A stretch of DNA of 5,024 nucleotides from Comamonadaceae bacterium. Lineage in GTDB: Bacteria; Pseudomonadota; Gammaproteobacteria; Burkholderiales; Burkholderiaceae_C. Of this stretch, positions 1-5,024 are shown piece after piece. The stretch's first letter is position 1. The number at the start of each line of letters is the position of its first letter. Both the position numbers and the translations under genes were made by a program. The notes below the pieces were generated by a model. That model saw nothing but the letters and a program-made list of their open reading frames with translations. It did no database searches and had not been told where the DNA came from. The stretch lies in assembly GCA_947466165.1 (NCBI GenBank), contig CANIDW010000151.1, positions 1 through 5,024 on the forward strand, in the 5' to 3' direction.

Positions 1-1317
<1,317 letters not shown>

Positions 1318-1321
1318 GTTT

Positions 1322-1338
1322 CCACAGGCGTGGTTTTT
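1322..1338 (+). terminator. Weak candidate terminator after lon
   Basis: Five bases after the lon stop, CCAC (1322-1325) and GTGG (1330-1333) can pair around a four-base loop, directly followed by five T (1334-1338). A four-base-pair stem is short for an intrinsic terminator. An alternative, bulged stem pairs TTTC/CAGG (1319-1328) with CCTGAAA (1339-1345), followed by a second T-run at 1349-1353. One of these may end lon transcripts before the tRNA promoter. Confidence 0.35.
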
Positions 1339-1361
1339 CCTGAAAGTATTTTTGTCGCAGA

Positions 1362-1391
1362 TTCAAGGCACCCGAAAAACCAAGCTATAAT
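1362..1391 (+). promoter_or_regulatory. Sigma-70 type promoter for tRNA-Gly
   Basis: A perfect -10 box TATAAT lies at 1386-1391. The -35 region is weak: TTCAAG at 1362-1367, 18 bases upstream. Transcription would begin near 1398-1400, leaving a leader of only a few bases before the tRNA at 1405. The GC-containing stretch after the -10 (TTGGCCTG) resembles the discriminators of stable-RNA promoters under stringent control. The -10 box is convincing; the -35 is a guess. Confidence 0.7.
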
Positions 1392-1404
1392 TTGGCCTGT
1401 CATT

Positions 1405-1480
1405 GCGGGAGTAGCTCAGTTGGTAGAGCGCAACCTTGCCAAGGTTGAGGTCGAGAGTTCGAGACTCTTCTCCCGCTCCA
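1405..1480 (+). tRNA. tRNA-Gly, anticodon GCC
   Basis: This is a 76-nucleotide cloverleaf with the CCA end encoded. The acceptor GCGGGAG (1405-1411) pairs perfectly with CTCCCGC (1470-1476), leaving discriminator T1477 and then CCA. The D stem is GCTC/GAGC. The anticodon stem CAACC/GGTTG carries loop TTGCCAA with anticodon GCC at 1438-1440, which reads GGC/GGU. The T stem GAGAG/CTCTT has one G-T pair and a TTCGAGA loop. It heads a Gly-Cys pair, an order also known from the enterobacterial glyW-cysT operon. Confidence 0.98.
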
Positions 1481-1485
1481 AATTT

Positions 1486-1518
1486 AAAAGGGCAGCACTT
1501 CAAAATGCTGTCCTTTTT
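1486..1518 (+). terminator. Strong terminator-shaped hairpin between the two tRNA genes
   Basis: The arm at 1486-1497 pairs with 1506-1517 over 12 base pairs with a single G-T wobble (1492-1511), closing an 8-base loop (CTTCAAAA). The eight inner pairs form the GC-containing stem and the A-run/T-run pairs form its base, with T1514-1518 as the release tract. It has the shape of an intrinsic terminator, possibly bidirectional, and starts 5 bases after the CCA of tRNA-Gly. It leaves just 12 bases before tRNA-Cys, so it may act partially, as an attenuator or a processing signal. Confidence 0.7.
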
Positions 1519-1530
1519 CATTAGGAAACC

Positions 1531-1604
1531 GGCGCGATAGCAAATCGGTTATGCACTGGATTGCAAATCCAGCTAGGGCGGTTCGACTCCGCCTCGCGCC
1601 TCCA
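1531..1604 (+). tRNA. tRNA-Cys, anticodon GCA
   Basis: This is a 74-nucleotide cloverleaf with CCA encoded. The acceptor GGCGCGA (1531-1537) pairs with TCGCGCC (1594-1600), followed by discriminator T1601 (U73, a known CysRS identity base) and CCA. A short three-pair D stem GCA/TGC is followed by the anticodon stem CTGGA/TCCAG with loop TTGCAAA and anticodon GCA at 1563-1565. The T stem GGCGG/CCGCC (1577-1593) encloses TTCGACT. No separate promoter is evident in the 50 bases upstream, so transcription probably reads through from tRNA-Gly. Confidence 0.98.
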
Positions 1605-1645
1605 CAATCCCTCAGTTTTCAACGGTGTTTGTCTCCATATCGACT

Positions 1646-1654
1646 TGCTATAGT
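1646..1654 (+). promoter_or_regulatory. Extended -10 promoter candidate for the TTT binding-protein gene
   Basis: TGCTATAGT at 1646-1654 fits an extended -10 (TGn plus a TATAAT-like box, one mismatch). No good -35 stands 16-18 bases upstream, which extended -10 promoters can tolerate. The predicted start near 1661 gives a leader of about 80 bases to the TTG start codon at 1742. No clear operator palindrome was found in 1605-1741, the whole gap between the tRNA and this gene. Confidence 0.45.
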
Positions 1655-1729
1655 CGTGGGCAAAATAAGCATTGGACGTGCGCCACCCGCCCGCCTAAGC
1701 TCAGCTGGTTTAACTTTGCCAATTGACAC

Positions 1730-1734
1730 AGGAG
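1730..1734 (+). promoter_or_regulatory. Shine-Dalgarno site that fixes a TTG start
   Basis: AGGAG at 1730-1734 lies 7 bases before TTG at 1742, an ideal spacing, while the next in-frame ATG (1751) would be 16 bases away. It therefore supports the TTG as the start, which also gives a signal peptide with a properly charged N-terminus. Confidence 0.8.
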
Positions 1735-1741
1735 ACAAGCC

Positions 1742-2719
1742 TTGAAACTCATGCCATCGCTCATCCGTTTGCAATTTGCTGCCGTCATGCTCTGCCTGGC
1801 CGGTGCCGCTTTTGCCAACGAATACCCTGCTAAATCGATACGCCTGATCGTGCCTGCCGCGCCAGGCGGTGGCGCTGACTTTCTGGCGCGCATTGTGGGC
1901 GTCAAGCTGGGCGAATTGGTGGGGCAGTCGGTGGTGGTGGACAACCGCGCAGGTGCTTCCGGCACCATCGCGGCGGACGGTACAGCCAAGGCCGCAGGCG
2001 ACGGCTACACCGTGTTGATGGGGCAGTCAACCAGCATTGTGATTGCGCCGCAGCTTTATCCCAAACTGCCCTACGACACGCTTAAAGACCTCAAAGCTGT
2101 GACGCTGGTAGCCGAAGTGCCCAACATCATGGTGGTACACCCCAGCGTGCAGGCCAGCACCGTCAAGGAGTTGATTGCACTGGCCAAGGCCAAGCCCGAC
2201 ATGCTGAACTTCGGCTCGTCCGGAAATGGCGCGCCCAGCCACCTGGCCGGTGAGATGTTCAAGTCGGCCACCGGCACGCGCCTGGTTCATGTGCCTTACA
2301 AAGGCGCGGGCCCGGCCGTCAACGCACTGTTGGCCGGGGAAATTCAGGTCATGTTTGCACCCATCGTGGCGGTCTTGCCGCAAGTTAAGGCAGGCCGTTT
2401 GCGCGCCTTGGGCGTCACGTCTGCCAAGCGTTCTGCGGCAGCACCTGACTTGCCCACCCTGGCGGAGGCCGGCTTGACCGGCTATGAGATCAGTTCCTGG
2501 TTTGGCCTGTTTGTGCCGGCCAGCACGCCCAACGCTGTAGTTGACAAGCTCTACAAAGACACCCTGCGCGTGCTCAAGTCGCCTGATGTGCTGGAGCGTT
2601 TTGCCAAAGAAGGCGCAGAGCCCGTGGGCAATTCGCCAATTGACTTCAACAACTATGTACGCGCTGAGTTTGTGAAATACAACAAAGTCATCAAGGACAA
2701 CGGCATCAAGGCCGATTAA
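1742..2719 (+). CDS. TTT-family (Bug) periplasmic solute-binding protein
   Basis: This 325-residue protein is a tripartite tricarboxylate transporter receptor of the Bug (Bordetella uptake gene) family, which captures small carboxylates or related solutes in the periplasm. A signal peptide (charged start, hydrophobic core about 10-24, probable cleavage after AFA at 25) precedes a mature chain beginning NEYP. Family signatures follow: IRLIVPAAPGGGAD (33-46), DNRAGASGTIAADG (67-80) with DGYT (87-90), YDTLKDLKAVTLV (111-123), NFGSSGNGAPSHLAGEMF (156-173), HVPYKGAGPA (183-192), and SWFGLFVPASTP near residues 257-268. Length is typical and no motif is lost. Translation starts at TTG with a good ribosome site. 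No TctA or TctB membrane gene is adjacent, as is common for the many orphan Bug proteins of Burkholderiales. The ligand cannot be read from the sequence. Confidence 0.95.
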   Translation: MKLMPSLIRLQFAAVMLCLAGAAFANEYPAKSIRLIVPAAPGGGADFLARIVGVKLGELVGQSVVVDNRAGASGTIAADGTAKAAGDGYTVLMGQSTSIVIAPQLYPKLPYDTLKDLKAVTLVAEVPNIMVVHPSVQASTVKELIALAKAKPDMLNFGSSGNGAPSHLAGEMFKSATGTRLVHVPYKGAGPAVNALLAGEIQVMFAPIVAVLPQVKAGRLRALGVTSAKRSAAAPDLPTLAEAGLTGYEISSWFGLFVPASTPNAVVDKLYKDTLRVLKSPDVLERFAKEGAEPVGNSPIDFNNYVRAEFVKYNKVIKDNGIKAD

Positions 2720-2770
2720 GCAAGCGCCTCGAAACACTGAACACAACCCACCATTTTTTGAAAGCCCAGG

Positions 2771-4024
2771 ATGACCACGCCAGAGATGATGACCCCTAAG
2801 AACCGCGCCCAGCAAACCATGGCCCACAACATGACCTTGGTGGCGCACCACGAGCTCGATGGCTTTGGCGGCATGGGCGAGGGCATCGCTATGCAAAAAA
2901 CCGATGACGGCCGCCGCATCCTGTGGATGGCGCACGAGTCGGCTCCCAAAAACTTCACGGGTGTCGATGTCACCGACCCGAAGAACCCGCGCGTGATTGT
3001 GCAGACCGAGCTGCCGCACATGAAGGTGCGCTCTAATTCGCTGGACGTGGTGGGCAACCTGATGGTGGTGGCCAACCAAACCAAAGAAGTCAACATGAAG
3101 CCGGCCGGCTTCAATGTCTATGACATCTCCATCCCCGAGCAACCCAAACTCATTTCGCATTTCGATTGCTCCGGCCCTTATTCGCGCGGCGTTCATGCGG
3201 TCTGGTTTGTCGACGGTAAAACAGTGCATATGGCTTCCGGCGCGCACGACTTTCAGCCGCACAACGCCAAAGACGATCAGATCTACCGCATCATCGACAT
3301 CTCCAACCCGGCCAAGCCGCAAGAGACCGGACGCTGGTGGTACCCGGGCACGCGCGTGGGTGACACCACGCCGCCTCCGGCTCGTTTGCCAGCCCAGTTT
3401 GACACCGGCTTTCGGGCGCACAACACCAATGTGTTTCCCCAGCGCCCCAACCGCGCGTATGTGGGTTACATCGACGGCGGCGCCATCGTGCTCGACATCT
3501 CTAAGCCCTCGGACATCAAGATGGTGTCGCACTGGAACCATTCGCCACCGTTCAACGGTTTCACGCACACCGTGCTGCCGCTGTTTGAGCGCGGCCTCTG
3601 GGTGGTCAGCGACGAGTGTGTGCAGGACGACGGCAAGGACTGGCCCAAGCTGGTCTGGATGGTCGATGCCCGCTCGGACGCCAACCCCGTGCCCATCTCC
3701 ACCTTCCCCGCGCCGCCGTATGACGCTTTTGCCAAACGCGGCGGCCGCTTTGGCGCGCACAACCTGCACGAGAACCTGCCTCTGCCCGTCTCCTTTCAGT
3801 CGGACACACTGACCATTGGCACTTTCTTTAATGCCGGTGTGCGTGTTTATGACACCAGCAACCCCTACCAGGTGGAAGAAGTGGCCTACTTTGTGCCGGG
3901 TACGCCGCGTCTGGCCCCGGCGGGTGCGGTTCAGCTCAACGACGTGTTTGTCGATGACCGCAAACTGGTCTACACCGTGGACCGTTTCGGCGGCGGCTTG
4001 TACATCCTGGAAATGAATCTCTGA
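2771..4024 (+). CDS. LVIVD-repeat beta-propeller protein, function unknown
   Basis: This 417-residue protein has no signal peptide or membrane segment, so it is probably cytoplasmic. It contains about seven copies of a strand-turn unit of the form (hydrophobic)VxD(I/V)S(N/D/K)P, ending near residues 62-76, 113-131, 171-189, 237-255, 294-312 and 356-374, with a closing GLYILEMNL at 409-417. This is the hallmark of LVIVD repeats (Pfam PF08309), which build a beta-propeller. Four blades carry a histidine at a similar inner-strand position: H142, H217, H266 and H330 (H333 nearby). The start is the first ATG after an in-frame TGA (2759), but its AGG abuts the ATG and is a poor ribosome site. ATG at 2786, 2789 or 2819 (MAHNMTLV) is also possible; conserved-looking sequence begins near residue 22. 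It lies 51 bases after the TTT gene with no terminator between, suggesting cotranscription. Enzymatic or binding role is not known. Confidence 0.85.
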   Translation: MTTPEMMTPKNRAQQTMAHNMTLVAHHELDGFGGMGEGIAMQKTDDGRRILWMAHESAPKNFTGVDVTDPKNPRVIVQTELPHMKVRSNSLDVVGNLMVVANQTKEVNMKPAGFNVYDISIPEQPKLISHFDCSGPYSRGVHAVWFVDGKTVHMASGAHDFQPHNAKDDQIYRIIDISNPAKPQETGRWWYPGTRVGDTTPPPARLPAQFDTGFRAHNTNVFPQRPNRAYVGYIDGGAIVLDISKPSDIKMVSHWNHSPPFNGFTHTVLPLFERGLWVVSDECVQDDGKDWPKLVWMVDARSDANPVPISTFPAPPYDAFAKRGGRFGAHNLHENLPLPVSFQSDTLTIGTFFNAGVRVYDTSNPYQVEEVAYFVPGTPRLAPAGAVQLNDVFVDDRKLVYTVDRFGGGLYILEMNL

Positions 4025-4041
4025 ACACGTCTGCCCCCGCG

Positions 4042-5024
4042 ATGAAACGCGACCCCCTGGCCGGAAAAATCCCGGTCACCTTGATTACCGGCTTTCTGGG
4101 CAGCGGCAAGACCACCTTGATCACCCGTTTGCTGCGGCACCCGGACATGAACCGGGTGGCTGTGGTGATCAACGAGATCGGCGAGATCGGCATTGACAAT
4201 GACCTGGTCAAAATGTCGTCCGAGAACGTCAGCCTGCTGGCCAACGGCTGCCTGTGCTGCTCTGTGCGCACCGACTTGCAGGAAACCCTGAGAGAGCTGT
4301 TCGGCGAGCGGCGGGCCGGTCAGATTCCGGACTTTGACCGCGTCATCATCGAAACCACCGGTCTGGCCGATCCGGCCCCGGTGATTCAAACCCTGGCCAG
4401 TGACACCATGCTGGGCGCGCATTACCGGCTGGACGGCGTGGTCACGCTGGTGGATGCGGCCAATGCCCTGACGCAGCTGGCCGAGTTCCCCGAGCCCGAG
4501 CACCAGATTGCCCTGGCCGACCGCATCTTTTTGACCAAATGCGATCTGTCCACCGAGCCCGCCATGGCCGAGCTGACAGCGGCCATTGCCCTGATCAACC
4601 CGCGTGCCGACATCCGGCGTTGCAGCCAGGGCGAGATAGACCCGGCAGACCTGATCGGCATCGGCCTTTCGAGTGCCCGGGCTGGCAACGACACCTTGCA
4701 CTTTCTGGGCGAGCTCAAGCCCCGTGCGGCGAGCGACGAGCCGGCAGCGTCCTACCTGGGGCAGCGGCTGCCGGCCCGGCACGACCCGGCCGTCAAAACC
4801 TTGTCGCTGCGTTTTGATGCGCCTTTCACCTGGGCCTCTTTCTCATCGGCCATGGAACTGGTGATCTCGCTGCGTGGCAAGGACTTGCTGCGCGTCAAGG
4901 GCATCGTCAATGTCGAGGGCAATCCGGTGGTGGTGCAGGGCGTGGGCCACGTCTTTCACCCGCCGCTGCCGCTGGACCGCTGGCCCAGCCCGGACACCGG
5001 CTCGCGCCTGGTCTTTATCACCCG
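4042..5024 (+). CDS. COG0523/CobW-type GTPase, putative metallochaperone, 3' end cut by the window
   Basis: The frame is open from ATG 4042 to the window end (327 complete codons). It encodes a G3E P-loop GTPase of the CobW/YjiA/ZNG group, which use GTP hydrolysis to move zinc or other metals to client proteins. The P-loop is GFLGSGKTT (residues 17-25, K23), the metal-binding CxCC motif is GCLCC (C70, C72, C73), and Walker B/switch II is VIIETTG (E104-G107). The base-recognition motif is TKCD (165-168, a variant of NKxD). A C-terminal CobW_C domain begins near 250 and includes KGIVNVEG and GHVFHPP. Members usually have about 320-360 residues, so perhaps 20-30 are missing. It starts 17 bases after the LVIVD stop with no clear Shine-Dalgarno, so coupling to upstream translation is plausible; the frame also continues upstream without a better start. 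No Zur-like operator was seen. Client metal and protein are unknown. Confidence 0.93.
   Translation, partial: MKRDPLAGKIPVTLITGFLGSGKTTLITRLLRHPDMNRVAVVINEIGEIGIDNDLVKMSSENVSLLANGCLCCSVRTDLQETLRELFGERRAGQIPDFDRVIIETTGLADPAPVIQTLASDTMLGAHYRLDGVVTLVDAANALTQLAEFPEPEHQIALADRIFLTKCDLSTEPAMAELTAAIALINPRADIRRCSQGEIDPADLIGIGLSSARAGNDTLHFLGELKPRAASDEPAASYLGQRLPARHDPAVKTLSLRFDAPFTWASFSSAMELVISLRGKDLLRVKGIVNVEGNPVVVQGVGHVFHPPLPLDRWPSPDTGSRLVFIT

Noticed and set aside
1330..1524. A short plus-strand open frame across the tRNA-Gly gene, and a similar one at 1551-1745 across tRNA-Cys
   Set aside because: Both run through structural tRNA sequence and have no ribosome site; they are chance frames.
1405..1604. 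The tRNA genes as an integration site for a mobile element
   Set aside because: No integrase, no repeated tRNA 3' end and no compositional break follow; the next gene is an ordinary chromosomal type.
1723..1728. A perfect TTGACA that looks like a -35 box
   Set aside because: A -10 box would have to fall inside the start of the TTT gene around 1746-1751, where nothing resembles TATAAT, and the element abuts the ribosome site.
1718..2644. The 10-mer GCCAATTGAC occurring at 1718-1727 and again at 2635-2644
   Set aside because: One copy is in a leader and the other is inside coding sequence, with no shared flanks; it is likely chance and not an attachment or insertion repeat.
2754..2759. A T-run after the TTT gene as an intrinsic terminator
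   Set aside because: No stable inverted repeat precedes the six T, so it lacks the hairpin needed.
2027..3769. A 580-codon open frame on the minus strand
   Set aside because: It crosses the TTT and LVIVD genes and their gap, and its translation is rich in His, Arg and Val with no recognisable family. It is the usual antisense shadow of GC-rich coding sequence, whereas the plus-strand products have clear family motifs.
3970..4782. A 270-codon open frame on the minus strand
   Set aside because: It lies opposite the GTPase gene, whose plus-strand frame has P-loop, CxCC, ETTG and TKCD motifs. The antisense product looks like composition-driven noise.

Overview
The window is a GC-rich chromosomal segment with all genes on the plus strand. 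It most resembles a betaproteobacterium of the order Burkholderiales, and the family Comamonadaceae (Rhodoferax/Polaromonas-like) is my best guess. The reasons are a Bug-family (TTT) periplasmic binding protein without adjacent permease genes, an LVIVD-repeat protein beside it, and the overall protein style. This is recognition by eye, not a database result.

Layout: (1) 1-1317 is the C-terminal half of the ATP-dependent protease Lon. It is cut by the left window edge and ends in an unusual alanine-rich tail. (2) 1318-1604 is a short RNA region: a weak terminator candidate, a promoter with a perfect TATAAT box, tRNA-Gly(GCC), a strong terminator-shaped hairpin, then tRNA-Cys(GCA). (3) 1605-1741 is a 137-base leader with an extended -10 promoter candidate and a good ribosome binding site. 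(4) 1742-2719 encodes an exported TTT/Bug solute-binding protein that starts with TTG. (5) 2771-4024 encodes a cytoplasmic LVIVD-repeat beta-propeller with four similarly placed histidines. (6) 4042 to the right edge encodes a COG0523/CobW-type GTPase (putative metallochaperone), cut just before its C-terminus.

Genes 4 to 6 are closely spaced (51 and 17 bases) with no terminator visible between them, so they could be one transcript. The binding protein would capture a small carboxylate in the periplasm, although no TctA/TctB-type membrane partner lies in the window. The functions of the propeller and of its link to the GTPase are unknown. The possibility that the GTPase supplies metal to a histidine-lined propeller is the most interesting hypothesis here, but it is only inference.

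No mobile element, CRISPR array, phage gene or riboswitch was seen. Most of the window is ordinary core genome; the less explained parts are the inter-tRNA hairpin, the Lon tail and the LVIVD-propeller/GTPase pair.
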